Assembly: GCA_964404765.1 (NCBI GenBank)
Contig: CAYOLL010000113.1
Span: 1-19,570 of the forward strand
Reading direction: 5' to 3'
DNA from: CAYOLL01 sp964404765 [NCBI: uncultured Gemmatimonadota bacterium]
Lineage (GTDB): Bacteria; 4572-55
Length of the DNA stretch: 19,570 bases
Part shown: piece by piece, positions 8,201 to 15,011 of the stretch
How positions within the stretch are numbered: the stretch's first letter is position 1
Layout: every line of letters begins with the position of its first letter
Notes under the pieces: generated by a model
Seen by the model: only the letters and a program-made list of their open reading frames with translations
The model's database searches: none
What the model was told of the DNA's origin: nothing
Translations under genes and position numbers: made by a program

Positions 8201-8250
8201 TCACGATCCGATTTTGTGCCAAAAAGTTTGGTAAACAACCTGCTAAACAT
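5206..8250 (-). CDS. secA: Preprotein translocase ATPase SecA
   Basis: Motor of Sec-dependent protein export, binding SecYEG at the inner membrane, 1014 residues. Visible features are the Walker A motif MATGEGKT (115-122), the DEAD-like DEVD (240-243) with VDEARTPLIISG, QFTGRMMPGRRYSDGLHQA before the PPXD region, TNMAGRGTDIKLG and GRAGRQGDPGSSRF in the second motor domain, a scaffold domain, and the C-terminal SEC-C metal site NDPCSCGSGKKYKNCC (990-1005). Residues about 171-203 form an extra segment before the YGTN motif compared with E. coli, as seen in SecAs of the Bacteroidota/Chlorobiota type. The frame opens 5 codons earlier with TTG, but the ATG at 8250 has AAAGGG about 7 bases upstream and starts the canonical amphipathic N-terminus, so I chose it. 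It is divergent from mscL. Confidence 0.97.
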   Translation of the reverse strand: MFSRLFTKLFGTKSDRDIKKVMPIIEEINAHFNEYQSLSDEKLKGKTQEFFERLNADEVEDDILPEAFAVVKEVCRRLKDTKYFILNQEAVWNMVPFDVQLIGGIALHNGHIAEMATGEGKTLVGTMPVYLNALSKKGVHIVTVNDYLARRDACWMGRLYLELGLTVAVIQDRSSDDNAFKVTLDPNLGIKLTACSRREAYYCDILYGTNAQFGFDYLYDNMAGSQENMVQRGFHYAIVDEVDSVLVDEARTPLIISGAVDHSNNLYDELKPRVYKVWNEQTLLVNRILHKGELLLAEPDKDDEAGVEILRASRGAPKNKKLQKMYKETGVKKLVQQVENEYMMDKRMHEIDDELYFAIDEKNNSVEITEKGIDFLARGEDRRFFVLPDLSMEVSKIQGDEDLTPEQKQEELEKLNRDYALQSEKLHNIHQLLRAYTLFEKDVDYVVQENKVIIVDQFTGRMMPGRRYSDGLHQALEAKENVTIEAETQTLATITIQNFFRMYHKLAGMTGTAITEESEFFQIYKLPVTVVPTNKPISRKDFDDHIYRTKREKFNAVIQEIQDMHKQGRPVLVGTVSVEVSETLGRMLARYKIPYNILNAKYHQQEAEIIAKAGERGAVTIATNMAGRGTDIKLGPGVADVGGLHIIGTERHESRRIDRQLRGRAGRQGDPGSSRFFLSLEDDLMRLFISERVAGFLDKLGAEENEVITHSMITNAIETAQKKVEERNFGTRKRLLEYDNVMNSQREVIYDIRSHVLQGENMRDYIFEIIDEVVADIIEEYTDPKTYAEEWDWDGLDAEVGRIFLTSTQAFISLEDRAGFSRDGLLDEIVENIKKLYEAREVQTGEEMIRKIERYRLLQVIDEKWRDHLYEMDQLKEGISLRAYGQRDPLIEYKTESFKLFTELLMDIKKSTLALIPRTQDAILQEQRRQREQVQARNVQARHEAYNAYNLERAPEENQANQRTVTNAPEAGEPRKQKPIVRQEPRIGRNDPCSCGSGKKYKNCCAKKDATQPV

Positions 8251-8363
8251 GAGCACCCTTTCCAAAAAAAAGAAAGTCTATTATTTATAACAATTAGTCT
8301 TTTAATATATACGATTCAGGCCAAAAATCCACTTGCATTCTTAACGTTTAAATTTAAAAAGTC

Positions 8364-8391
8364 TTGCACAAGCACGTCGAATTTATATTTT
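8364..8391 (+). promoter_or_regulatory. Candidate mscL promoter
   Basis: TTGCAC followed after 16 bases by TATTTT, about 75 bases upstream of the mscL start in the AT-rich divergent gap. Only half of the -35 positions match consensus. I found no convincing secA promoter in the same gap on the other strand. Confidence 0.3.
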
Positions 8392-8466
8392 AACATGCGT
8401 ATTTACTCGTAATGCTTTGCGTCATGCTTAGATTGAGCATGAATTTCATAAAATAGGAGGGAACTT

Positions 8467-8910
8467 ATGCTGAAAGATTTTAAAACTTTTTTAATGCGCG
8501 GAAATGTTGTTGATATGGCAATTGGCGTTGTAATCGGCGGCGCCTTTGGCAAGATTATTTCTTCGCTGGTCAGCGATATTTTAATGCCGCCCATCGGCTT
8601 AGTAATGGGTGGCGTCAACTTTACCGAGTTGTTTATCGATCTCTCCGGCGTGGGTTACGAATCTTTGGCCAAAGCGAAGGAAGCTGGAGCCCCGACGATC
8701 AATTACGGCATGTTTTTAAATACCATGATCGATTTTGTTATCGTCGCTTTTGTCATCTTTATGGTCGTTAAAGCGTACACTCGTCTGACGGAGAAGCCGC
8801 CAGCCCCGTCGCCCGTCGCAGCGCCGACGTCAAAGGATTGCCCGTACTGTCTGACGGCCATTCCCATTAAAGCCTCGAAATGCGCGCACTGCACTTCCGA
8901 TGTAAAGTAG
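8467..8910 (+). CDS. mscL: Large-conductance mechanosensitive channel MscL with C-terminal zinc ribbon
   Basis: A 147-residue homopentameric inner-membrane channel that opens under high membrane tension to release solutes on osmotic downshock. The N-terminal amphipathic helix and TM1 signature ([20 protein letters not shown], residues 5-24) and the MPPIG segment before the periplasmic loop are canonical. TM2 spans about 75-98. After a Pro/Ala-rich linker the protein ends with [18 protein letters not shown], a four-cysteine zinc ribbon (C125, C128, C139, C142) absent from E. coli MscL. The start is fixed by AGGAGGG 6 bases upstream. It is monocistronic: it is divergent from secA and ends at a strong terminator. 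Confidence 0.96.
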   Translation: MLKDFKTFLMRGNVVDMAIGVVIGGAFGKIISSLVSDILMPPIGLVMGGVNFTELFIDLSGVGYESLAKAKEAGAPTINYGMFLNTMIDFVIVAFVIFMVVKAYTRLTEKPPAPSPVAAPTSKDCPYCLTAIPIKASKCAHCTSDVK

Positions 8911-8936
8911 GAAAGCAATAAATTTTGACAGATGCA

Positions 8937-8975
8937 AAAGGGCGGTATTTGAAGAAAATACCGCCCTTTATTTAT
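8937..8975 (+). terminator. Bidirectional terminator between mscL and the lipoprotein gene
   Basis: Perfect 14-bp stem AAAGGGCGGTATTT (8937-8950) with its complement (8956-8969) around a GAAGA loop, followed by ATTTATT. It is symmetric enough, with A/T tracts on both sides, to stop mscL transcription rightward and the convergent lipoprotein gene leftward. Confidence 0.85.
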
Positions 8976-9012
8976 TCATGACTTGATGATTTGGTTCTTA
9001 AACACGCCGCCG

Positions 9013-9792
9013 TTATTTCGCAGCCTGCGGTTCTCCATAGATAAAGTCGTCCATCACGGCAACGTCAACGGCGCCGTCATCCGTGGGGCCGAGCGCGGTG
9101 TTACCATAAGCAATCCGCACACGGTGCACGACGGCAGTGGGAAACGCCACGCCTAAGAACGACAGGCCCTCATTGGCGATTGGCGTCGCAAACTGGCCTA
9201 ACGAATTGTCGTCAATGTCAAAGTACTCGAATGAGGTATTATGCGCCTCGTCTACATCCGTGTAGACCGCACCGAATCCGCGCACCACTGCCGGTGTATT
9301 GGTTCCCGGCACAAAGAACTTCAGGTCTACAACATTGCTGCCGATCGGCGAAAACAGCCGCTCCGGGCTGAAAACCTGAAAGACACTGCTGTAGGCCGGA
9401 TTGATGTGCCCGAATCGGACCGCCGCGCGGGACGGATTATCGCTATCGGCGCTAACCTGAACGCCTGTTCCCGGCGTGGTCAGGACAGCGCCGCGGGCCC
9501 GCGGCGCGCCGGGGGCATTGAAAAAGCTTGATGGCAGAAAGAAGGGCGCGGCGAGACTGTCCGGAACAGCATCCCAATTCATCTCGCGCCGTCCCGAAGA
9601 TTGAGTCCCCGGTGTGCCGGCATTGTTAGGCTCACCCAGGAGCCGCCGGTATTCATCCACTTTTGGCTGGATATTGCCGGCGGCGCTTATGACGGTGGGC
9701 TCCACGATCTCATCGTCATCGCCGCAACCCGCAAGCAGCGCGGTTACCACCGCGAAATTCAGAATCAGAATTCGAATAGTTCCCCTCTTCAT
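9013..9792 (-). CDS. Predicted secreted lipoprotein, function unknown
   Basis: A 259-residue protein with a type II signal peptide: positively charged MKRGTIR, a hydrophobic stretch, then the lipobox LAGC with the lipidated Cys at 23, followed by an acidic GDDDE spacer. With no Asp directly after the Cys it is probably sorted to the outer membrane. The mature part is rich in Gly, Pro, Asn and aromatic residues, with alternating beta-like segments (for example VRGFGAVYTDVD, FEYFDIDD, LSFLGVAF, VHRVRIAYGN) and a conserved-looking VAVMDDFIYGEP near the end. It resembles the secreted beta-sandwich domains of PEP-CTERM-type proteins, but no named family is certain. The frame runs up to 9909, but the ATG at 9792 has AAGGAGG 7 bases upstream and is the correct start. 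The coding region looks more GC-rich than its neighbours. Confidence 0.78.
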   Translation of the reverse strand: MKRGTIRILILNFAVVTALLAGCGDDDEIVEPTVISAAGNIQPKVDEYRRLLGEPNNAGTPGTQSSGRREMNWDAVPDSLAAPFFLPSSFFNAPGAPRARGAVLTTPGTGVQVSADSDNPSRAAVRFGHINPAYSSVFQVFSPERLFSPIGSNVVDLKFFVPGTNTPAVVRGFGAVYTDVDEAHNTSFEYFDIDDNSLGQFATPIANEGLSFLGVAFPTAVVHRVRIAYGNTALGPTDDGAVDVAVMDDFIYGEPQAAK

Positions 9793-9860
9793 GATAATCC
9801 TCCTTAATCGTGTTAAGGTTGTGATGCTACACCGCGTTACCATCCGCAAGTTAACTTTCC

Positions 9861-9914
9861 GGCTCATGGAACAAGACGATGAAAATGAAAAATTGTCATC
9901 CTGTTCCATGAGCC
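9861..9914. repeat. 13-bp perfect inverted repeat downstream of SOD
   Basis: GGCTCATGGAACA (9861-9873) is repeated in inverted orientation at 9902-9914, and the inner AGACGATGA/TCATC is partly complementary. It lies between the SOD stop codon and the lipoprotein gene. No U tract follows on the minus strand, so it may be a repeat element or RNA 3'-end structure rather than a classic terminator. Confidence 0.6.
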
Positions 9915-9936
9915 TGATTTGATCATCCGGCGCATT

Positions 9937-10563
9937 CTAAGCACAGAATTTTTTATAGCGCTCGTTAATGCGGCCCCAATGCAAATGGTTCAAGAAATTG
10001 TCAATGTATGCTGCCCGGCCAGGCCCGTCTTTATGATAGTACGCGTGTTCAAAAACATCGCAGGCAATGAGTGGAACGCCGCCCCAAATCGCGCCGTACT
10101 GGTGCTCATCCACCAACACATTCAATAGCCGGCCGCTATAGAGCCGATCATGCACTAACAGACCCCAGCCGCTTAATTTGGCAGATACGGCGGCGGCTTT
10201 AAAGTCGGCTTTCCAGGCATCAAATGAGCCGAATTCCTTGTTGATTGCCGCTACGATTTCCCCGCCTTTGGACGAATCGCCATCGCCGCCAAGGTTTGCC
10301 CAGTATACATCATGCAACAGCGCTCCGGCATGGTTCCAGGTGGAACGGCGTTTCAGTTCGCCGATTTGGCTGTAATTGCCGTTGGCGCCGGCGCGATCTG
10401 CCGTTTCCAGCTCTTTTTCAATCGCGTTCAATGAGACGACATAACCTTTGTGGTGACGATTGTAATGCCAGTCTGTTGTTTCCGGCGAAACAACGCCTTT
10501 CAACAGGCTTTTTGCCTCTTCATCACTATATGGGCGTGGGTTAAATTTCCATTCATAGGCCAT
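9937..10563 (-). CDS. Superoxide dismutase, Fe/Mn family (atypical)
   Basis: A 208-residue cytoplasmic enzyme converting superoxide to peroxide and oxygen. Predicted metal ligands are H33 in WHYNRHHKGYV, H84 in LLHDVYW, and D169 and H173 in DVFEHAYY. Several second-shell positions differ from the textbook pattern. The usual DVWEHAYY Trp is Phe171, the GH-x-NH segment is replaced by GALLH, and a His (H154) appears to sit where Mn enzymes have the active-site Gln (a His there is known in some archaeal and mycobacterial Fe enzymes). Metal preference therefore cannot be called. The ATG has GGAGG 9 bases upstream. It appears monocistronic. A TATACT motif in the upstream gap could be a -10 box, but the -35 is poor. 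Confidence 0.9.
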   Translation of the reverse strand: MAYEWKFNPRPYSDEEAKSLLKGVVSPETTDWHYNRHHKGYVVSLNAIEKELETADRAGANGNYSQIGELKRRSTWNHAGALLHDVYWANLGGDGDSSKGGEIVAAINKEFGSFDAWKADFKAAAVSAKLSGWGLLVHDRLYSGRLLNVLVDEHQYGAIWGGVPLIACDVFEHAYYHKDGPGRAAYIDNFLNHLHWGRINERYKKFCA

Positions 10564-10715
10564 TATAAAATACCTCCAAGTTGGGTAAAGTAAACAAACG
10601 ATTTAATTAAAAATGTTATGTGAATAGTATAGTTAGGAGACAGGGAATTTTTGAGTACAGGCGAATCTATATGCGCTTTGCCGTGAATTGTTCCCGCCCG
10701 AATTCGCCAATAAAT

Positions 10716-11516
10716 TTAGCCGGGGCCTACCCGCCGCCGCAACTGTTTTAAAGCCACGTCCCAATCTTTAAAGGTCGGAGCGGCAATATATTTTGCCTCG
10801 TGACTGGCCGGGTCTTCAAAAGCAAGCGCGGCGGCATGAAGCGTCAAGCGTTCAATCAACGGGCGTTCTTGCCAGTCGTCGCGTGTCTTTGGGCGATAGT
10901 CGCGCTTAATCTCTGACAGGAAAAATGCCTTGCGCCGACCGTAGCGCGCATCTATCAACAAAGGATGGCCTATGCTGGCTAAGTGCACCCGAATTTGATG
11001 GGTCCGCCCGGTTCGCGGTTTTAGCTCAATTAATGCGGCTTTGGCCAATTTCTCCAGAAGGCGATATTCGGTTTGAGCCGGTTTACCCTCGGCGGCAATA
11101 ATCATCAGACCTTTTTTAGCGGGATGTGGCAGTAATGGTTTGTTAATGACCCCGCTTTCATCTGCCGGATGGCCATCAACAATGGCCAGGTAGGTTTTTT
11201 GCACGGAGCCTTCTTCAAACTGACGGCACAACGCCGCATGAGCCGTCGCGGTTTTTGCCATTATCAAAGCACCGCTGGTTTCGGCATCCAGGCGGTGTAC
11301 GACGTACCAGCGTTCAAAATCACGGGTCGGATTAAAGGCGCAGGTTTGCGCGCTAAAATCATTGAGCAAGTCGATCAAATTCGGACGATCTTTATCCCAA
11401 TGGTCGGGAATTACCAGAACGTGCGGCGGCTTATTGAGAACTACGCAGGCTGGCGATTCATATAAAATATCGACCGTAATTTCCGGCGTTAATCGCCAGG
11501 TTGCATTCGCTTTCAT
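10716..11516 (-). CDS. RluA-family pseudouridine synthase
   Basis: A 266-residue enzyme that isomerises specific uridines to pseudouridine in rRNA or tRNA. The catalytic motif HRLDAETSG holds the nucleophile Asp77, and the family segments LNKPP (28-32, usual L-x-KP), GRTHQIRVHL and GHPLLIDARYG are clear. There is no N-terminal S4 domain, so it resembles the short RluA/RluC-catalytic/TruC group. Target sites cannot be assigned. The frame opens 10 codons earlier at a TTG, but the ATG at 11516 starts the conserved body. Its ribosome-binding site is weak (CTCTGGAA). It stands alone, transcribed away from the sigma-54 activator gene. Confidence 0.92.
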   Translation of the reverse strand: MKANATWRLTPEITVDILYESPACVVLNKPPHVLVIPDHWDKDRPNLIDLLNDFSAQTCAFNPTRDFERWYVVHRLDAETSGALIMAKTATAHAALCRQFEEGSVQKTYLAIVDGHPADESGVINKPLLPHPAKKGLMIIAAEGKPAQTEYRLLEKLAKAALIELKPRTGRTHQIRVHLASIGHPLLIDARYGRRKAFFLSEIKRDYRPKTRDDWQERPLIERLTLHAAALAFEDPASHEAKYIAAPTFKDWDVALKQLRRRVGPG

Positions 11517-11846
11517 GTAAATTCCAGAGGTTAAGGCTCTTGACAAAAACGGTTTACTCAGCTATCTTTTGCCATCTTGCGGCGGTTTCCTGCGTATTGC
11601 TATCGAGCAGCCGCTAATCCTGGATAATTCACAACTTTTGCCACAAAGTCACTAAGACACGAATGGAAAGCAAAAGCAAGATAGACGATTTTGTCATCTC
11701 AAAGCGCATTTTCTGGGATAAAATGGTCAGTCCGTGTTAAATCGTGCTTTGTGTCTTCGAGTCTTTGTGGCTGATGAATAATTCAGGCACTACTTCCGGT
11801 TGATGACAAAAATAATCCTTTCAAAACATATCGCTTGTAAATTCTA
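11517..11846. other. Divergent gap filled by a repeat; no gene seen
   Basis: The gap between the divergent pseudouridine synthase and sigma-54 activator genes has no credible reading frame. More than half of it is the inverted-repeat element listed separately. I could not find a confident promoter for either gene, nor a -24/-12 sigma-54 promoter. Confidence 0.6.
11619..11789. repeat. Intergenic element with long imperfect inverted ends
   Basis: The arms GCCACAAAGTCACTAAGACAC (11640-11660) and GTGTCTTCGAGTCTTTGTGGC (11751-11771) are complementary at 18 of 21 positions. Outward of them CCTGGATAATTCA (11619-11631) matches the complement of the TGAATAATTCAGG stretch ending at 11787 in 11 of 13 positions. 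The right end, 11767-11789, recurs exactly over 23 bases at 17278-17300. A non-coding element with long imperfect ends and a second partial copy points to a dispersed repeat, possibly a MITE. The first gene downstream is the sigma-54 activator. Confidence 0.7.
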
Positions 11847-12794
11847 ATGACTTTTCCGGAAATTATCAGCCAAAGCGCTGTCATGCAAGAAGTTTTTCAT
11901 ATTTTGCAGCGGCTTATGACCAGCGATGCCAGTGTCCTGATTCAAGGCGAGAGCGGGACGGGAAAAGAATTGATTGCTCACGTTATACACCGGTACGGGC
12001 CGCGTCGCGAAAAACAGATCGTCGATATTGATTGCGGCGCGATTCCCGGCGATTTATTGGAAAGTGAGCTGTTCGGTCATATCAAGGGCGCTTTTACAGG
12101 CGCATATACCGATAAAGTCGGGTTGCTTGAGATTGCTTCCGGCGGCGTTATTTTGCTGGATGAAGTGGCTAACGTCCCGCTCACAACGCAGGCAAAACTA
12201 CTGCGAACTATTCAGGAAAAAGCGGTTCGTCGCCTGGGCGATCATGCGCTTCGCGGCTATGATGCGCAAATTATTGCTACAACTAACAAGGATCTGAAAG
12301 CAGAAATTCACGCCGGCAGATTTCGTGAAGATTTATTTTTCCGGCTAAATGTCATCTCGCTGCAAGTTCCGCCCTTGCGCCGGCGTTTGGAAGACCTGCC
12401 CTTGCTGCTGGATTATTTGCAACAGCGAATTGCTCAGCGGAATAAGGTGTCGCCGAAAACTTTTAGCCCGGCGGCCATCAAACGATTGCAATCTTACGCC
12501 TGGCCGGGCAATATCCGTGAGTTGGAAAATGTCATCGAGCAGTTACTGATTTTAAACGCCAATAATCGGATTGAGGTCATTGATTTGCCGACTCATATTA
12601 TTGGCATTGAATCTCCCGTTGTAGAAAGCGATGCTCTGGCTGCACATGAAAAAGCCCATATCCTTAAAATTTTGACCAAAACGCGCTGGAATATCCGAAC
12701 TACCGCAAAACTGCTGGAAATCAGCCGGACAACGCTTTACAGCAAAATCGAAAAACACGGCTTGTCTATGCGGGATTTTCGTGAAGAAGTATAA
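11847..12794 (+). CDS. Sigma-54 enhancer-binding activator lacking a sensory domain
   Basis: A 315-residue bacterial enhancer-binding protein: an AAA+ ATPase that remodels sigma-54 RNA polymerase. The AAA+ domain begins at about residue 5 with Walker A GESGTGKE (34-41), the sigma-54-contacting loop GAFTGA (81-86), Walker B VILLDE (101-106), sensor-like ATTNKDL and RFREDLFFRLN. The C-terminus has a Fis-type helix-turn-helix (NIRTTAKLLEISRTTLYSKI, about 283-302). There is no receiver, GAF or PAS domain, so the layout matches PspF, whose activity is set by a partner protein. No clear Shine-Dalgarno precedes the ATG. An alternative ATG at codon 13 is no better and would trim the domain. It is first in the plus-strand signalling block but separated from DUF4301 by a terminator-like hairpin. 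Confidence 0.92.
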   Translation: MTFPEIISQSAVMQEVFHILQRLMTSDASVLIQGESGTGKELIAHVIHRYGPRREKQIVDIDCGAIPGDLLESELFGHIKGAFTGAYTDKVGLLEIASGGVILLDEVANVPLTTQAKLLRTIQEKAVRRLGDHALRGYDAQIIATTNKDLKAEIHAGRFREDLFFRLNVISLQVPPLRRRLEDLPLLLDYLQQRIAQRNKVSPKTFSPAAIKRLQSYAWPGNIRELENVIEQLLILNANNRIEVIDLPTHIIGIESPVVESDALAAHEKAHILKILTKTRWNIRTTAKLLEISRTTLYSKIEKHGLSMRDFREEV

Positions 12795-12875
12795 GATGAA
12801 TAGAAGGCGCTGCATGGGGAATGTTGCGATAAAACAGCTATCGTTATCTTCAAATAAATTGGCCAATCATTAAAA

Positions 12876-12908
12876 GCAGGGTATAGTAAAACCTGCCGCG
12901 GTTTTTTT
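12876..12908 (+). terminator. Probable terminator after the sigma-54 activator
   Basis: GCAGG (12876-12880) pairs with CCTGC (12892-12896), or alternatively AAAACC (12888-12893) pairs with GGTTTT (12900-12905), followed by a run of seven T. It lies about 85-110 bases past the stop codon. The competing stems are short, so strength is uncertain. Confidence 0.5.
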
Positions 12909-13012
12909 ACTTGCCAACCAGGTTCTTTTGCATTATGATTTCCGCGCTTGGAGTATCCCATGTGTCTTAGAGATTTTGTGGTTATCATTATCGTCGCAGT
13001 GGAGCTTGAAAA

Positions 13013-14641
13013 ATGATGGAAGTGTGGTCTGAGCGCGAATGCGCTTTGCAAGAGGTTGAGCAAATCCTGCAGCAAATTGTCAACAGTGGCGTGCCTGAAG
13101 AGAGACTGATTGAGCAAATTCAACAGTTTGAAAAGGGCTATTTCGCCATTGAACTGGATCGCCCGTGTACGTCTGGCGACGGCATTGTTATTATCACGGA
13201 AGCGCAAGCGCCGGTTTTGCTTCACCACTATCGTCAAGCGGCAGAAGACGGCCGTTTGACCCAGTTTGTGCCGGCCTCGGGCGCGGCTACCCGGATGTTT
13301 CAGTCATTGCTGGCGGTGTGCTATCGTGAAACGGGTTTGACTGCCGGTGAGCTAAGTCAAAGCGGCGATGCCGATGACCAATTTAGTTGGAAGTTTTTCC
13401 AAAATCTGACCCGTTTTGCTTTTGTGGACACACTTCGGGCCGCGCTGAGTCATGACGGCCTGTCATTGGACGCCTGTTTGGCCGGCGATGACTATCACAC
13501 CGTTCTTAAGCGCTTGCTGACGCCTGCCGGGTTGAATTTCGGTAATCTTCCGAAAGGACTAATTCCATTTCATTATTACGAAGATGGAAGTCGCACGGCT
13601 TTTGAAGAGCATCTCCGCGATACGGTGGGATGCGCCAGAGATCGCGGCAATCTCGTGCGCCTGCACTTTACAATTGCCGCAGAATTTCACGCCCATATTG
13701 CCGCCGAATTGGAAAAGGCCATGCGCAAATTTGACGGGCAGGGCGTTCGTTTTGAACTAACCTTCTCCGAGCAAAAAGTCAGCACCAACACTATTGCTGT
13801 GACTTTGGATCACTCGGCATTTCATGATGCGCAAGGGCGGTTGGTTTTTCGTCCTGCCGGACACGGGGCTTTGCTGGAAAATCTGGAATCATTACAGGGT
13901 GACATTGTGATGATTCGAAATATTGATAATGTTGTGCCTGACCATCTCAAGTCGGAAATATTGCACTATAAATCGTTGCTGCTCGGTTATTTGGTTGAGC
14001 TGCAAAATCGTTGTTTTGCCTATCTGAACCGGTTGGCCAAAGAGCCGGGTGACGCAGCGTTTCTGATGGAAGTGGTCGCATTTGCTCGGGAAAAATTGTA
14101 CATCGATTTATCCACCGATCTTATCCGGGGCGAGCCGGATGTATTAAAAACCGCCCTGATCCTTTACCTGAATCGACCTTTGCGGGTCTGTGGCATGGTG
14201 AGAAATGTAGGCGAGCCGGGTGGCGGCCCGTTTTGGGTCCGGCAATCTGATGGTTTGCTTTCATTACAAATCGTGGAGAAATCACAAATTGATTTAAGTG
14301 TGGAATCGCAGCAACGTATTTTGGCGTCTTCGACGCATTTTAATCCGGTGGATATTGTATGCGGCCTGCGCGACTATACCGGCCAGCCCTTTAAACTGCG
14401 CCAATATCAAGACCCAAACACGGGCTTCATTACGATCAAATCCAAAGATGGCCAAGTTCTTAAAGCCCTGGAACTGCCGGGCTTGTGGAATGGAGCAATG
14501 GCCTTTTGGAATACGGTTTTTGTTGAAATGCCGCTCTCCACATTCAATCCTGTTAAAACTGTCAACGATTTGCTGCGTTCGGAGCATCAGTCTCCGCACG
14601 ATCGTAAGCTACCGTCACCTAAAAAGGAGAACAACACATGA
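13013..14641 (+). CDS. DUF4301 family protein (nucleotidyltransferase-like)
   Basis: A 542-residue cytoplasmic protein of the DUF4301 family, which I know mainly from Bacteroidota and which has no proven activity. Several segments recall sugar-1-phosphate nucleotidyltransferases: the Gly/Ala-rich loop VPASGAATRMF (86-96, compare the G-x-G-T-R-M loop), KGLIPFHYY (181-189, compare the KP-x-x-P lysine), RPAGHGALLENL (280-291) and IRNIDNVVPD (301-310, like the metal-binding D-containing strand). An NTP-dependent transferase acting on a sugar phosphate or related substrate is therefore plausible, but this is inference. GGAG lies 8 bases before the ATG. Its last codon overlaps the next gene (ATGA), and the Shine-Dalgarno of the STAS gene is inside its 3' end, so the two are translationally coupled. 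Confidence 0.82.
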   Translation: MMEVWSERECALQEVEQILQQIVNSGVPEERLIEQIQQFEKGYFAIELDRPCTSGDGIVIITEAQAPVLLHHYRQAAEDGRLTQFVPASGAATRMFQSLLAVCYRETGLTAGELSQSGDADDQFSWKFFQNLTRFAFVDTLRAALSHDGLSLDACLAGDDYHTVLKRLLTPAGLNFGNLPKGLIPFHYYEDGSRTAFEEHLRDTVGCARDRGNLVRLHFTIAAEFHAHIAAELEKAMRKFDGQGVRFELTFSEQKVSTNTIAVTLDHSAFHDAQGRLVFRPAGHGALLENLESLQGDIVMIRNIDNVVPDHLKSEILHYKSLLLGYLVELQNRCFAYLNRLAKEPGDAAFLMEVVAFAREKLYIDLSTDLIRGEPDVLKTALILYLNRPLRVCGMVRNVGEPGGGPFWVRQSDGLLSLQIVEKSQIDLSVESQQRILASSTHFNPVDIVCGLRDYTGQPFKLRQYQDPNTGFITIKSKDGQVLKALELPGLWNGAMAFWNTVFVEMPLSTFNPVKTVNDLLRSEHQSPHDRKLPSPKKENNT

Positions 14642-14982
14642 GTGTAAAACTTGAAACTCGCAACGAAGAGAAATGTCTGGTTGTCGCTATTGGGGAAGAG
14701 CGGCTGGATGCCCGTCTGGCGGTGTCTTTCAAAGAAAAGATGATCGAGTTTGTTACCGCCGGTCATTTGCACATCGTATTAAATCTCAGCAAGGTAAGCT
14801 TTGTTGACAGCAGCGGTCTCGGGGCAATTGTCTCAATCCTGAAAGCGATTGGACGTAATGGTGATCTCATGATTTGCCATATTCAGACTCCGGTCATGGG
14901 ACTTTTCAAGTTGACCCGTATGGATCGGGTGTTTCGTATTTTTGAAACAGAGGCCCTGGCGATTGAAGCCATTTCAAAATAG
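14638..14982 (+). CDS. STAS-domain anti-sigma-factor antagonist (SpoIIAA/RsbV-like)
   Basis: A 114-residue single STAS domain. The signature VDSSGLG (56-62) contains the serine that RsbW-type kinases phosphorylate (S58 or S59). In the family the unphosphorylated form binds and sequesters the anti-sigma kinase, and phosphorylation releases it. AAGGAG lies 10 bases upstream of the ATG, within the end of the DUF4301 gene. It is followed after 29 bases by the HATPase kinase gene, the expected partner. The STAS protein is the substrate predicted for the two receiver-phosphatases encoded further downstream. Confidence 0.93.
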   Translation: MSVKLETRNEEKCLVVAIGEERLDARLAVSFKEKMIEFVTAGHLHIVLNLSKVSFVDSSGLGAIVSILKAIGRNGDLMICHIQTPVMGLFKLTRMDRVFRIFETEALAIEAISK

Positions 14983-15011
14983 TCGCCATTAGCCGGGAAA
15001 CAGGTGTATAT

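Noticed and set aside
12737-13237. A 166-codon minus-strand open frame across the activator-DUF4301 gap
   Set aside because: It overlaps both plus-strand genes, has no SD site and no recognisable domain.
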